From Streptomyces sp. NBC_00259 (GTDB taxonomy: Bacteria > Actinomycetota > Actinomycetes > Streptomycetales > Streptomycetaceae), in assembly GCF_036181745.1 (NCBI RefSeq), contig NZ_CP108080.1, positions 4,369,501-4,433,500 on the forward strand: a stretch of 64,000 nucleotides of DNA, in the 5' to 3' direction. Every line of letters begins with the position of its first letter. The stretch's first letter is position 1. A model generated the notes under the pieces. The model made no database searches, was not told where the DNA came from, and worked only from the letters and a program-made list of their open reading frames with translations. Shown here in pieces: positions 33,256-42,630 of the stretch. The position numbers and the translations under genes are program-made.

Positions 33256-35091
33256 CTATGCCGCGCGCATCTCGCGCTCGCCGGCCGACGCCGGGTGGAT
33301 GTGCGCGCAGGGGCGTGGCGCGCGGGTGCGCCGGCGCCGGAAGGGGCGGGGCAGGGCGAAGGTCACGAAGCCCTCGGCCTGCATCGCGGCGAAGCCGATG
33401 CGGGGCAGGTCGCGGGTCTTGCGGAAGACCACGAAACGCGGCTCCCAGCGTGGCCGGAACTTGGCGTTGAACTTGTACAGCGACTCGATCTGGAACCAGC
33501 GGGAGAGGAACACCAGCAGTCCCCGCCAGGTGCGCAGGACCGGGCCGGCGCCCAGCTTCTCGCCGCGGGCGAGCGCCGAGCGGAACATCGCGAAGTTCAG
33601 CGAGACCCGCTCGATGCCGAGCTTGGGGGAGGCCTGCAGGGCGGCGACGATCAGCAGCTCGTTCATGCCGGGGTCGGCGGAGCGGTCGCGGCGCATCAGG
33701 TCCAGGGACATGCCGTCCGCACCCCACGGGACGAAGTGGAGGACGGCCTTCAGATCGCCGTACGGTCCCGGCTCGCCCTCGTCCTTGTGGGCGGTGGCGA
33801 TCACGCTGTCGCCGTCGGAGGGGTCGCCGATCCTGCCGAGGGCCATGGAGAAGCCGCGCTCGGTCTCGGTGCCGCGCCAGTCCTCCGCGGCCCGGCGTAT
33901 TCGCTCCAGCTCTCCGTCGGAGAGATCACGGACGCGGCGGACGCGGGTCTCGTAACCGTTGCGCTCGATGCGCTTCACCATCTGGCGCACATTGCGCATC
34001 GCGCGCCCGGTGAGCGAGAAATCCGCGACGTCCACCACCGCCTCGTCGCCGAGTTCCAGGGCGTCCAGGCCGGTCTCGCGGGTCCACACCTCGCCGCCGG
34101 TCTCGGAGCAGCCCATGACCGCGGGGGTCCAGGAGTGGGCCTTGGCCTCGTCCATGAAGCGCTCGATGGCGCCGGGCCAGGCCTCCACGTCGCCGATCGG
34201 GTCGCCGCTGGCGAGCATCACGCCGGAGACGACGCGGTAGGTGACGGCCGCCTTGCCGCTGGGGGAGAAGACGACGCCCTTGTCGCGGCGGAGCGCGAAG
34301 TGGCCCAGGGAGTCGCGGCCGCCGTGCCTGGCGAGCAGTTCGCGGAGCTGTGCCTCGTCGTCCTCAGTGAGGGTGGCCGCCGGGTGCTCGGGGCGGAAGG
34401 CGAGGTAGATGGTGGTGATGGCGGTGAGCAGGCCGAGCGCGCCGAGCGAGTAGCCGACGGTCCAGTCGACGCCGCCTTCGTAGCCGACCGGGCCCTCGAC
34501 GCCGAAAAGGCCGAAGAGGACGTGCTCGAGGCGGTCGGTGAGGCTGGGGCTGCCGACGACCCTGCGCGGATGGGCGCTGACGATGACCAGGCCCAGAATG
34601 ATCGAACCGGCGCCCATCAGCACGAAGTTGGCCAGTGCCTTCCACCGGCTGCGTGGGTCGGGCAGCGCCGCGAACTGGCCGCGGTGACGCAGCAGCAGGG
34701 CCAGCAGCGTCAGCGACAGCAGGACGCCGATGACGGAGTGGCGGTAGGCGAACTGGGCGGCCGCCCCGGCCGGCAGCAGGATGACGGCGGCCCGCCAGGC
34801 GCGCCGCTTGTGCCGCTTGAGACCGTGTGCGAGGAGCAGCAGCAGGACGCCGACGCTGAGGGAGAGCGCGGCGGCGAACGGGCCGAGGGCGCCCGGGAGC
34901 ACTTCGGCGAGGGCGTGCATCCGGCTGTGTCGGAAGCGCGGGAAGACTCCTGCAGCGATGTCGATCAGGCCGATGAAGGTGCAGGCCGTGCCGACCAGAG
35001 CAGGAACGGATTCGGCGCGCGGGCCGCTCAGGATCCGGCGCAGACGATCCGGAACCAAGCCCGACTTATCCCCATCTATCGTGACAGACAT
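33256..35091 (-). CDS. MprF-like aminoacyl-phosphatidylglycerol synthase (DUF2156) protein
   Basis: A 611-residue protein with six to seven membrane segments in the first half (SVPALVGTACTFIGLIDIAA through a segment near 240) and a C-terminal DUF2156 dual-GNAT domain. The latter shows GKAAVTYRVVSGVMLASGDP, GLDALELGDEAVVDVADFSL and FNAKFRPRWEPRFVVF. This is the MprF/LysX branch that moves aminoacyl groups from tRNA to phosphatidylglycerol, reducing membrane charge. I see no lysyl-tRNA synthetase domain. ATG 35091 (MSVTIDGDKSG) fits the family start. It is divergent from the esterase gene. Confidence 0.88.
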   Translation of the reverse strand: MSVTIDGDKSGLVPDRLRRILSGPRAESVPALVGTACTFIGLIDIAAGVFPRFRHSRMHALAEVLPGALGPFAAALSLSVGVLLLLLAHGLKRHKRRAWRAAVILLPAGAAAQFAYRHSVIGVLLSLTLLALLLRHRGQFAALPDPRSRWKALANFVLMGAGSIILGLVIVSAHPRRVVGSPSLTDRLEHVLFGLFGVEGPVGYEGGVDWTVGYSLGALGLLTAITTIYLAFRPEHPAATLTEDDEAQLRELLARHGGRDSLGHFALRRDKGVVFSPSGKAAVTYRVVSGVMLASGDPIGDVEAWPGAIERFMDEAKAHSWTPAVMGCSETGGEVWTRETGLDALELGDEAVVDVADFSLTGRAMRNVRQMVKRIERNGYETRVRRVRDLSDGELERIRRAAEDWRGTETERGFSMALGRIGDPSDGDSVIATAHKDEGEPGPYGDLKAVLHFVPWGADGMSLDLMRRDRSADPGMNELLIVAALQASPKLGIERVSLNFAMFRSALARGEKLGAGPVLRTWRGLLVFLSRWFQIESLYKFNAKFRPRWEPRFVVFRKTRDLPRIGFAAMQAEGFVTFALPRPFRRRRTRAPRPCAHIHPASAGEREMRAA

Positions 35092-35237
35092 CGCTTCCCG
35101 TGGCTCTCGAGAGAGATTGTGGAGTCCTTCGCCGCAGAACAGTCGGCACGGACAATTTGCGCTCTCTAGGACGGCACTTCCGGGCGGCGGGTTCACTCAC
35201 TCTCAGGAAATTCTCACGGAAGAAGCTCGATCGCCTC

Positions 35238-36350
35238 ATGGGTCTCACCAGTAACAAGGTTCTGGCGCTGGCCGTTCTGGCCGCCGTGGCTCTCTTCGCC
35301 GCGACGATCTGGCTCTGGCCACGGCTGTCCCGCCGTGGCTGGCGCGCCGTGCTCGGCAGGGTGGGCCTGCTGCTCGCCACCCAGCTGGCGCTGTTCGCCT
35401 CGGTGGGCCTGGCCGCGAACAACTCCTTCCTGTTCTACGGCTCGTGGGCCGACCTCTTCGGTCAGCAGCAGGAGATGGGCGTGGTCGTCGACCACTCGGC
35501 GAGCAGCAGGACCGTCAAGGTGGTCGGCAAGCAGCGTCTGGACGTGCCGGGTGGTGCCCGGCCGGCGATCGGCGGACAGATCCAGAAGGTCGTGATCATC
35601 GGGGAGAAGTCGAAGATCGACAGCCCGGCGTACGTGTATCTGCCGCCCGAGTACTTCCAGCCCGCCTACGCGAAGAAGACGTTTCCCGCGACGGTCGTCC
35701 TGACCGGCTATCCGGGCACGGCGGAGAACCTGCTCAAGGGCCTCAAGTACCCGAGAACGGCGTACCAGCAGGCCAAGGACGGGAGGATGCAGCCGATGAT
35801 CCTGGTGATGCTGCGGCCCACGGTCGCGCCGCCCCGGGACACCGAGTGCGTGGACGTCCCGGGCGGCCCGCAGACCGAGACCTTCTTCGCGAAGGACCTG
35901 CCGGCCGCGGTCTCGGAGACGTACCGCGTCGGCACCAAGCCGCGGAACTGGGGCTTCATGGGGAACTCGACCGGTGGCTACTGCGCGCTGAAGATAGCCG
36001 TGCACCACCCGGAGCGGTTCGCGGCCGGGGCGGGTCTGTCCGCGTACTACAAGGCCGCCGAGGACCCGACGACCGGCGACCTCTTCCAGGGGAACAAGCT
36101 CGAGCGGCAGCGGGCGAACCTGCTGTGGAGCCTGGACAACCGGCCGCAGGGCGCCTCGTCGTTCCTGGTCACCACGTCCGAGCAGGGCGAGGGCAACCTC
36201 AAGGGCACCCGCGACTTCGTCAAGAAGGTCAAGGCGCCCGCGCGCGTCTCGTCCATCACGCTGGACAGCGGCGGGCACAACTTCAACACCTGGCGCCGGG
36301 AGATCCCGCCGGCGCTGGTGTGGATCAGCGGCCGGCTCAGCGCGGCCTGA
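35238..36350 (+). CDS. Membrane-anchored alpha/beta-hydrolase esterase
   Basis: A 370-residue protein with one or two N-terminal membrane segments (LALAVLAAVALFAATIWLWP and LGRVGLLLATQLALFASVGL), then an extracytoplasmic esterase D/mycolyltransferase-like fold. The nucleophile elbow is FMGNSTGGYCALKIA (Ser in GNSTG), and the late His is in LDSGGHNFNTW. Relatives include antigen-85-like and tributyrin esterases. ATG 35238 is chosen because MGLTSNKVLALAV is the natural anchor start. It is divergent from the MprF-like gene, which suggests an envelope role. Confidence 0.85.
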   Translation: MGLTSNKVLALAVLAAVALFAATIWLWPRLSRRGWRAVLGRVGLLLATQLALFASVGLAANNSFLFYGSWADLFGQQQEMGVVVDHSASSRTVKVVGKQRLDVPGGARPAIGGQIQKVVIIGEKSKIDSPAYVYLPPEYFQPAYAKKTFPATVVLTGYPGTAENLLKGLKYPRTAYQQAKDGRMQPMILVMLRPTVAPPRDTECVDVPGGPQTETFFAKDLPAAVSETYRVGTKPRNWGFMGNSTGGYCALKIAVHHPERFAAGAGLSAYYKAAEDPTTGDLFQGNKLERQRANLLWSLDNRPQGASSFLVTTSEQGEGNLKGTRDFVKKVKAPARVSSITLDSGGHNFNTWRREIPPALVWISGRLSAA

Positions 36351-36358
36351 CGCCGGCG

Positions 36359-36394
36359 GTCACGGCGACGTTCACGGCGAGGGTCACGGCGACG
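36359..36394. repeat. Three 12-base tandem repeats at the 3' end of the transporter ATPase gene
   Basis: GTCACGGCGACG, TTCACGGCGAGG and GTCACGGCGACG follow head to tail (36359-36370, 36371-36382, 36383-36394). The last copy encodes the end of the ATPase gene, including its stop at 36384-36386. The other copies lie just outside. Confidence 0.8.
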
Positions 36395-37529
36395 GAACCT
36401 TGTCGATGCGCACGGCGGTACGGGGGACGGCCTGGGCGTCCGCGTCGATGGAGCGGCGCAGCGCCTCGTGCAGCCGCGCCGGGGTCAGCACACCGAGGAA
36501 ACGTCCCTCCTCCTCCTTGTCGATGACCGCGATCCAGCCCGCGTCGTGCTGCAGCATCGTGGAGAACGCCTGCTTCAGGGAGGCGCCGACGGGCAGCCAG
36601 GCTTCCATGCGGCGGGCGTGTTCGCGTACGGAGCCGCTGCGGCCGGCGTGCTCGGCGGAGATCCAGCCGTGCAGCCGGTCCTCGGAGTCCAGGACGACGG
36701 CCCAGCGCGAGGCGAGCTCGCGGGGCAGCGGGTCGTCGAGGTGCACGACGGGCGGCTGTTCGAGATCGCCCTCCTCGATGGGGGTGACGGACAGCCGCTT
36801 GAGCCCGCGGTCCGCGCCGACGAAGTCCGCCACGTACGGGGTGGCCGGGGCACCGAGGACCGCGGCCGGAGCGCCGAACTGCTCGATCCTGCCCTGCCCG
36901 TAGACGGCGATGCGGTCGCCGAGCCGGACGGCCTCCTCGATGTCGTGGGTGACGAACAGGACCGTCTTGCGGACGGCGTCCTGGAGCTTGAGGAACTCGC
37001 TCTGCAGATGGTCGCGCACGACGGGGTCGACGGCACCGAACGGCTCGTCCATCAGCAGGACCGGCGGATCGGCCGCCAGCGCCCGGGCCACGCCCACGCG
37101 CTGACGCTGTCCGCCGGAGAGCTGCTCGGGGTAGCGGTCGCCGTAGACGCTCGGGTCGAGGCCGACGAGATCGAGGAGTTCGGCGGCCCTCGCGCGGCCC
37201 TTGTCGCGGTTCCAGCCGAGCAGATGCGGCACCGTCGCGGTGTTCTCCAGGACCGTCTTGTGCGGGAAGAGGCCGACCTGCTGGATCACGTAGCCGATGC
37301 GGCGGCGCAACTGGACGGGGTCGATGGCGGATATGTCGTCTCCGCCCAGGAATATCCGGCCTTCGGTCGGTTCGATGAGCCGGTTGACCATCTTCATCGT
37401 GGTGGTCTTGCCGCAGCCGGACGGTCCGACGAGCGTGACCAGTTCGCCCGCGGCGACCTCGAAGGAGAGGTCGTCGACGGCGGTGGTGCCGTCCGGATAC
37501 CGCTTGCTCACATGCTCGAATCGGATCAT
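36384..37529 (-). CDS. Osmoprotectant ABC transporter ATP-binding protein (OpuCA/ProV type)
   Basis: A 381-residue ATPase for glycine betaine/choline-type uptake. Walker A is GPSGCGKTT, the signature is LSGGQRQRVGVARALAADPP, Walker B is LLMDEPFGAVDP, and the switch is FVTHDIEEA. After about residue 250 there are two degraded CBS-like modules (MLQHDAGWIAVIDKEEEGRF, then FLGVLTPARLHEAL), which sense ionic strength in OpuA. The gene is transcribed away from the two permeases and binding protein, an unusual split. GGGGA precedes ATG 37529. Confidence 0.93.
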   Translation of the reverse strand: MIRFEHVSKRYPDGTTAVDDLSFEVAAGELVTLVGPSGCGKTTTMKMVNRLIEPTEGRIFLGGDDISAIDPVQLRRRIGYVIQQVGLFPHKTVLENTATVPHLLGWNRDKGRARAAELLDLVGLDPSVYGDRYPEQLSGGQRQRVGVARALAADPPVLLMDEPFGAVDPVVRDHLQSEFLKLQDAVRKTVLFVTHDIEEAVRLGDRIAVYGQGRIEQFGAPAAVLGAPATPYVADFVGADRGLKRLSVTPIEEGDLEQPPVVHLDDPLPRELASRWAVVLDSEDRLHGWISAEHAGRSGSVREHARRMEAWLPVGASLKQAFSTMLQHDAGWIAVIDKEEEGRFLGVLTPARLHEALRRSIDADAQAVPRTAVRIDKVPSP

Positions 37530-37679
37530 GGTTCCCCATTGTGACGGGTGATGGCGGGCCTTGTGTGAAGGCAGTGTTGCTGGAACGCGAAGCTCCTCGG
37601 CGATTGTCGGTGATGGGGGTTAGGGTCGGTTTCCGGTCGGCATCGTGTCGAACAGGTCGAACGCAGGGGCGGGGGTGGG

Positions 37680-38375
37680 GTGGTGGTGGACCGGAACTGC
37701 CTGGTGACGAACGACTGGATCTGCGGCGAATATCTCCGTTCCCGCAGTCAGGAGTTGATCGACGCCACGGTGCAGCATGTCTGGATCACGGCGGCTTCGG
37801 TCGCGATCGGGCTGGTCGTGGCCTTCCCGCTGGCGCTCCTCGCGCGCAGCCACCCGCGATTCACGGGCCCGGTCCTCGGGCTGACGACCGTGCTCTACAC
37901 GGTCCCCTCGCTCGCGATGTTCTCGCTGCTGCTGCCGTTCTTCGGCCTCTCCGCCGCCCTGGTGATCACGGGCCTGGTGCTCTACTCACTGACGATCCTC
38001 GTGCGGAACGTGGTGGCGGGGCTGGCGTCCGTGCCCGAGGAAGCCCGCGAGGCGGCCCGTGGCATGGGGTACGGGCCGGGAAGACTGCTGTGGGAGGTCG
38101 AGCTTCCGCTGGCCCTCCCCGCCGTGATGGCGGGTCTGCGGATCGCGACGGTCTCGACGGTCGCGCTCACGACGGTCGGTTCGATCGTCGGCCGCGGCGG
38201 GCTCGGCAATCTCATCGAGGACGCGCTGCCCAGCTTCTTCAAGGCGCAGGTGCTGACCGCGTCCGTGCTCTGTGTGCTGCTGGCCGTCGCCGCCGATCTG
38301 CTGCTGCTCGGGCTGCAGCGGCTGCTGACGCCCTGGACCCGAATACGGGCCGCCGGGACCCGGGGGGCCTACTGA
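37680..38375 (+). CDS. Osmoprotectant ABC transporter permease (OpuCB type)
   Basis: A 231-residue permease with five to six membrane segments. The inner-membrane component signature is ARGMGYGPGRLLWEVELPLALP (EAA loop), following VPEEAREA. GRGGLGNLIEDALPSFF is the conserved C-terminal part. The start is one of several clustered GTG codons at 37680-37688. The stop overlaps the next permease start (TGATG). The 150-base divergent region to the ATPase gene carries both promoters; I see no clear operator there. Confidence 0.92.
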   Translation: MVVDRNCLVTNDWICGEYLRSRSQELIDATVQHVWITAASVAIGLVVAFPLALLARSHPRFTGPVLGLTTVLYTVPSLAMFSLLLPFFGLSAALVITGLVLYSLTILVRNVVAGLASVPEEAREAARGMGYGPGRLLWEVELPLALPAVMAGLRIATVSTVALTTVGSIVGRGGLGNLIEDALPSFFKAQVLTASVLCVLLAVAADLLLLGLQRLLTPWTRIRAAGTRGAY

Positions 38376-39043
38376 TGGACGTACTGGCCGAGAGCTGGAC
38401 CTGGCTGACCACGGACGCCAACTGGTCCGGGGACGGCGGAGCCTGGCACCGCCTCCAGGAGCATCTGTACGTCAGCGGGGTCGCCCTGGCCCTGGCGTGT
38501 GCGATCGCCCTGCCGACGGCGCTGTACCTGGGACACGTCGGACGCGGCGGCGCTCTCGCGGTGAACATCTCGAACGCGGGACGGGCCATTCCCGTCTTCG
38601 CCGTTCTCGCTCTGTTCATGGTGACACCGCTGCGCAGCGCCGGATACGTCCCGACGGTCATCGCGCTGGTGCTGTTCGCCGTGCCGCCGCTGCTGACGAA
38701 CGCCTACGTGGGGATGCGGGAGGTGGACCGGGCGGTCGTCGAGGCCGCACGGGGCATGGGCATGTCGGGCCGGCAGCTCTTCGTCCGGGTCGAACTGCCC
38801 CTCGCGTACCCGATGGTCATGACCGGGCTGCGGTCGGCCGCGGTCCAGGTCGTCGCCACGGCGACGATCGCGGCGATGGTCGGGCAGGGCGGCCTCGGCC
38901 GCATCATCACGGCCGGGTTCAACACGTACAACACTCCTCAAGTGGTCGCGGGCGCCCTGCTCGTGGCCGTGCTCGCCCTCCTGGTGGAGGCCGTGCTGGT
39001 GGCGGTGGACCGCTTGTTCAGTCCCCGCCGGAAAACCGTGTGA
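38375..39043 (+). CDS. Osmoprotectant ABC transporter permease (OpuCD type)
   Basis: A 222-residue permease paralogous to the preceding one. Its EAA loop is ARGMGMSGRQLFVRVELPLAYP, and GQGGLGRIITAGFNTYN is the matching C-terminal motif. ATG 38375 shares one base with the upstream TGA stop, so translation is coupled. A pair of permeases is normal for OpuC-type systems. Confidence 0.92.
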   Translation: MDVLAESWTWLTTDANWSGDGGAWHRLQEHLYVSGVALALACAIALPTALYLGHVGRGGALAVNISNAGRAIPVFAVLALFMVTPLRSAGYVPTVIALVLFAVPPLLTNAYVGMREVDRAVVEAARGMGMSGRQLFVRVELPLAYPMVMTGLRSAAVQVVATATIAAMVGQGGLGRIITAGFNTYNTPQVVAGALLVAVLALLVEAVLVAVDRLFSPRRKTV

Positions 39044-39072
39044 CGACTCACTCCCCTTGGATGGTGAACCAG

Positions 39073-40059
39073 ATGAGCAAGACCTCGCGCATCGCGGGTG
39101 CGGTACTGGGCGTCGTGGCCCTCGTCGGCTCGCTCGCCGCCTGCGGCGGTGACAGCCTGGAGCAGGAGAAGGGCGGTTCCGGCGGCTCCGGCGGTGCCAC
39201 GAGCGGCGGCAAGAAGGGCTCCCTCGTCGTCGGGGCGGCGGCCTTCACGGAGTCCAAGGTGCTCGCCGAGCTCTACGCCCAGGTGCTGCGCGACGCCGGA
39301 TACGGGGCGTCCGTGACCACCGTGAAGAACCGCGAGCTGTACGAGCCCTCCCTGGAGAAGGGCGAGATCGACGTCGTACCGGAATACGCGGCGACGATCG
39401 CCGAATTCCTCAACGCGAAGGCGAACGGGCCGAAGGCCCCGGAGGAGAAGCCGGTCGCGTCGAGCGATGTCGCCGCCACCGTCGCCGGTCTGGAGAAGCT
39501 CGCCACCCCGCTCGGGCTGAAGGTGCTGCCCGCCGGCGAGGCCGTCGACCAGAACGCGTTCGCGGTGAGCAAGGAATTCGCCGAGAAGAACAAGCTCAAG
39601 TCCCTTTCCGATCTTGGAAAGTCGAAGATCAAGGTCAAGATCGCGGCCGGTGACGAGTGCGAGGTACGGCCGTTCTGCGCGCCCGGACTGAAGAAGACGT
39701 ACGGCATCGACGTGGCGGGCGTGGACCCGAAGGGCGTCGGCACCCCGCAGGCCAAGCAGGCCGTCAAGGACGGTGAGGACCAGCTGGTCCTGACCACCAC
39801 GACCGACGCCACGCTGGAGAGCTTCGGGCTGGTGCTGCTGGAGGACGACAAGAAGCTCCAGAACGCCGACAACGTGCTGCCCGTGGTCAATGCCAAGGAC
39901 GCCGGATCGCAGGAGATAGCCGACGCGCTCGGCAAGCTCACGAAGGCGCTGACGACGGCGGATCTGGTCGAGCTGAACCGGAAGGTGGACGCCGAGCGGG
40001 CGAAGCCCGAGGACGTCGCGAAGGAGTATCTGGTGTCCGAGGGCCTGCTGAAGAAGTAA
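39073..40059 (+). CDS. Osmoprotectant-binding lipoprotein (OpuCC type)
   Basis: A 328-residue binding protein. The signal peptide ends in the lipobox LAAC (VALVGSLAACGGDSLEQ). A Gly/Ser linker follows, then the QAT-type substrate-binding domain (VVGAAAFTESKVLAELYAQV, and GEIDVVPEYAATIAEFLNA). This captures quaternary ammonium compounds outside the cell for the two permeases. ATG 39073 (MSKTSRIAG) is the natural signal start, with GGTGA upstream. An in-frame GTG 39040 overlapping the permease stop is possible. Confidence 0.92.
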   Translation: MSKTSRIAGAVLGVVALVGSLAACGGDSLEQEKGGSGGSGGATSGGKKGSLVVGAAAFTESKVLAELYAQVLRDAGYGASVTTVKNRELYEPSLEKGEIDVVPEYAATIAEFLNAKANGPKAPEEKPVASSDVAATVAGLEKLATPLGLKVLPAGEAVDQNAFAVSKEFAEKNKLKSLSDLGKSKIKVKIAAGDECEVRPFCAPGLKKTYGIDVAGVDPKGVGTPQAKQAVKDGEDQLVLTTTTDATLESFGLVLLEDDKKLQNADNVLPVVNAKDAGSQEIADALGKLTKALTTADLVELNRKVDAERAKPEDVAKEYLVSEGLLKK

Positions 40060-40171
40060 CCGGCGGCGAAGGAACGCGGCGCCGAAGCAGCGCTGAAGCA
40101 CGGCACGAACAAGCTTCGGTCACGGCGTGCACAAGCCTTCGGCACGGCGCGAACAAAGAGGGTCGGCCCGG

Positions 40172-40189
40172 CACATCGAAAGCGATGTG
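40172..40189 (+). terminator. Small hairpin after the transporter operon
   Basis: CACATCG (40172-40178) pairs exactly with CGATGTG (40183-40189) around AAAG, about 110 bases past the operon's last stop. The preceding stretch 40096-40155 has imperfect repeats around cggcacg/gaacaa. Confidence 0.45.
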
Positions 40190-40256
40190 TTCATGTGGCG
40201 AAGAGATTGCCGGGCTGACCCCCCAATCGTCACCTACGCACGGTAAATTTCAGGCC

Positions 40257-41324
40257 ATGCCACGTGGACGCCACCGCCATTCCCCACCTCTGCACAAGCT
40301 CCTTCCGCCCTCCGCGGTCGCCGGAGCGTCGGTTCTTTGTGCCGCGGGCGCCTGGCTGCTCTCCGATCCGGTCCTGCTCCGCACCCTCGTCGCGGCCGCT
40401 GCGGCGGCCGCGGTCACCGGCGCGGTGCTCATGCGCAGTTGGGACCGGAGCGCGGGCCGCCGCGTCGCCGAGCTCACCCGCCTCCGCGCCAGCGACGCGT
40501 GGAAGACGGAGGAGCGGACAGCCGAGCTGGAGACCGATCTCGACGAGTCCCGCGAGCTGCGCCTCAAGCTCGACGCGAAGCTGCGTGCCAAGCGGGTCGA
40601 GCTGGCCGGACTCCGCAACGAGCACGCCGCGCTCCTGCGGCGGTACGCCACCGCCGAGACCGAGCGGGCCTCCGCGCTCGAGGGCCGCAGGCAGCTCGCG
40701 CTCGAAGCCGCCACGCCCAAGGAGCTTCCGCCGGCCGGTTCCACGCCGACGCCGTCCGCGTATCTGCGCGCGGCCAAGGCGCTGGAGGACCTGCCCCGCA
40801 ACGCCGCGGCCCAGGAGGCCAGACGCACCGTAGAGGACGCCCGCAAGCGCGACCTCGCCGAGCGGTCGCGAGAGGCGGACGAGCCGCAGGGGAAGCACTC
40901 GGCGGCCGCCGGGGGAGCGCAGCACGCCCGCCCGTCGTCCGCCGTCCCTGCCACACGGGTGCCGGTCGCCGCGGCGATCGTCCCGTACTCCGCGCAGCGT
41001 CGCCCGGCCCGTCCCCAGGGCGGCTTCGACTTCTTCGGCACTCAGGTGGCCGCCAAGACCGCCGGCTCCGCCGGGACGGGTAGCAGGAAGAAGCCCGTCG
41101 CGGCTCTTGAAGCGGCCGTCGAACCGGCCCAGCTCGCCACGGTCCAGAACGAGGACCTGGCGGACGTGGTGGGCGAGGAAGTGCTGGCCGCCGCCGAGGA
41201 CACCGCCCGGGCGAAGGTGCCGGGGAGCACGGCGGACCGTGTGGTGGGCGAGGTCATCGACCTCACGGCGCACGACGAGACGGAGCAGCTGGACGTCGCG
41301 GAACTGCGCAGCGCGATCTCCTGA
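40257..41324 (+). CDS. Membrane-anchored coiled-coil protein of unknown function
   Basis: A 355-residue protein. The N-terminus is basic and His/Pro-rich, followed by two membrane segments (about 19-36 and 40-58). A long charged coiled coil covers about 70-150 (AELTRLRASDAWKTEERTAE, LRLKLDAKLRAKRVELAGLR). The rest is Ala/Pro-rich and disordered with an acidic end. Nothing catalytic is visible. Such proteins can act in cell-wall or division scaffolding, but I do not recognise it. TAAATT at 40243-40248 lies 8 bases before the ATG, a possible leaderless promoter. Confidence 0.75.
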   Translation: MPRGRHRHSPPLHKLLPPSAVAGASVLCAAGAWLLSDPVLLRTLVAAAAAAAVTGAVLMRSWDRSAGRRVAELTRLRASDAWKTEERTAELETDLDESRELRLKLDAKLRAKRVELAGLRNEHAALLRRYATAETERASALEGRRQLALEAATPKELPPAGSTPTPSAYLRAAKALEDLPRNAAAQEARRTVEDARKRDLAERSREADEPQGKHSAAAGGAQHARPSSAVPATRVPVAAAIVPYSAQRRPARPQGGFDFFGTQVAAKTAGSAGTGSRKKPVAALEAAVEPAQLATVQNEDLADVVGEEVLAAAEDTARAKVPGSTADRVVGEVIDLTAHDETEQLDVAELRSAIS

Positions 41325-41441
41325 TCCGCGGCGGCTCGGGCCGGGCGGCTTGCCGTCCGGCCATGTGCCGAGCCTCTCGGCGAGCGAGCTCCTGGAGAGC
41401 GAGCTGCTGTCGGCCGAGCTGCTTCTCGACCTGCGGTCGGC

Positions 41442-42584
41442 CTACTTGTCGATGTCGCCGACGACGAAGAACAGCGACCCCAGGATCGCCACCATGTCCG
41501 CGACCAGCGTGCCGGGCAGGAGTTCGGTGAGCGCCTGGATGTTGTTGTACGAGGCCGACCGGAGCTTGAGGCGGTACGGCGTCTTCTCTCCCTTGGAGAC
41601 CAGGTAGTAGCCGTTGATGCCCAGCGGGTTCTCGGTCCAGGCGTAGGTGTGGCCCTCGGGAGCCTTCAGCACCTTCGGCAGCCGCTGGTTGACCGGCCCC
41701 GGCGGCAGCTCGGCGAGCCGGTCGAGGCAGGCGTCCGCCAGTTCCAGTGAGTTGTGCGTCTGCTCCAGCAGGCACTCGAACCTGGCCAGGCAGTCGCCCT
41801 CGGTACGGGTGACGACCTTCAGGGTGTCCTGCAGCTCCGCGTACGCGAGGTACGGCTCGTCGCGCCGCAGGTCGAAGTCGACGCCGGAGGCGCGGGCGAT
41901 GGGGCCGGACACTCCGTACGCCTGGGCGGTCGGTGCGGTCAGCACGCCGATGCCGCGGGTGCGGCCGCGGAAGATCTCGTTGCCGAGGACGAGCCGGTCG
42001 TACACGTCCATCCGCGAACGGACCTCGGCGATCGCGGCCCGCGCCCGGCCGGTCCAGCCGGCGGGCAGGTCCTCTTTGAGACCGCCGACCCGGTTGAACA
42101 TGTAGTGCATCCGGCCGCCGGAGACCTCCTCCATCACGTGCTGGAGGTCCTCCCGCTCACGGAAGGCGTGGAAGATCGGGGTGATTCCGCCGAGTTCGAG
42201 GGGATACGACCCCAGGAACATGAGGTGGTTGAGGACCCGGTTCAGCTCGGCGAGCAGGGTGCGCAGCCAGACCGCCCGCTCCGGGACCTCCATGCCGAGC
42301 ATGCGCTCGACGGCCATCACGACGCCCAGCTCGTTGGAGAACGCCGACAGCCAGTCGTGGCGATTGGCCAGCATCACGATCTGCCGGTAGTCGCGCGCCT
42401 CGAAGAGCTTCTCGGCGCCCCGGTGCATGTAGCCGATGACCGGCTCGGCGTGTTGGATGCGCTCGCCGTCCAGGACGAGACGCAGACGCAGCACACCGTG
42501 TGTGGAGGGATGCTGCGGCCCGATGTTCAGCACCATGTCGGTGCTCTCCGCCGCGCCGCCGATGCCGATCGTCGTCTCCGTCAT
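41442..42584 (-). CDS. nuoD2: Orphan NADH-quinone oxidoreductase subunit D (NuoD2)
   Basis: A 380-residue NuoD/Nqo4/NDUFS2-family protein, the complex I subunit that lines the quinone cavity. IGPQHPSTHGVLR holds the quinone-site His (His 29), and GYMHRGAEKL holds Arg 55, which aligns with human NDUFS2 Arg 85 (mature numbering). The quinone-contact Tyr of Thermus Nqo4 (Tyr 87) is replaced by Trp 78 in NRHDWLSAF. No other nuo gene is nearby, so this is an isolated paralogue. It lies next to a DUF185/MidA-type methyltransferase on the same strand. ATG 42584 gives MTETTIGIGG. Confidence 0.92.
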   Translation of the reverse strand: MTETTIGIGGAAESTDMVLNIGPQHPSTHGVLRLRLVLDGERIQHAEPVIGYMHRGAEKLFEARDYRQIVMLANRHDWLSAFSNELGVVMAVERMLGMEVPERAVWLRTLLAELNRVLNHLMFLGSYPLELGGITPIFHAFREREDLQHVMEEVSGGRMHYMFNRVGGLKEDLPAGWTGRARAAIAEVRSRMDVYDRLVLGNEIFRGRTRGIGVLTAPTAQAYGVSGPIARASGVDFDLRRDEPYLAYAELQDTLKVVTRTEGDCLARFECLLEQTHNSLELADACLDRLAELPPGPVNQRLPKVLKAPEGHTYAWTENPLGINGYYLVSKGEKTPYRLKLRSASYNNIQALTELLPGTLVADMVAILGSLFFVVGDIDK

Positions 42585-42630
42585 GGGCGACAGTATCCCT
42601 CCCGGCGTGGCGCGGCGGGGTCCTGGCCCC

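Noticed and set aside
41325..41441. Extension of a protein past the nuoD2 stop
   Set aside because: The frame is broken by the NuoD stop at the family's usual end, and the remaining sequence is repetitive GAGCT-type DNA.
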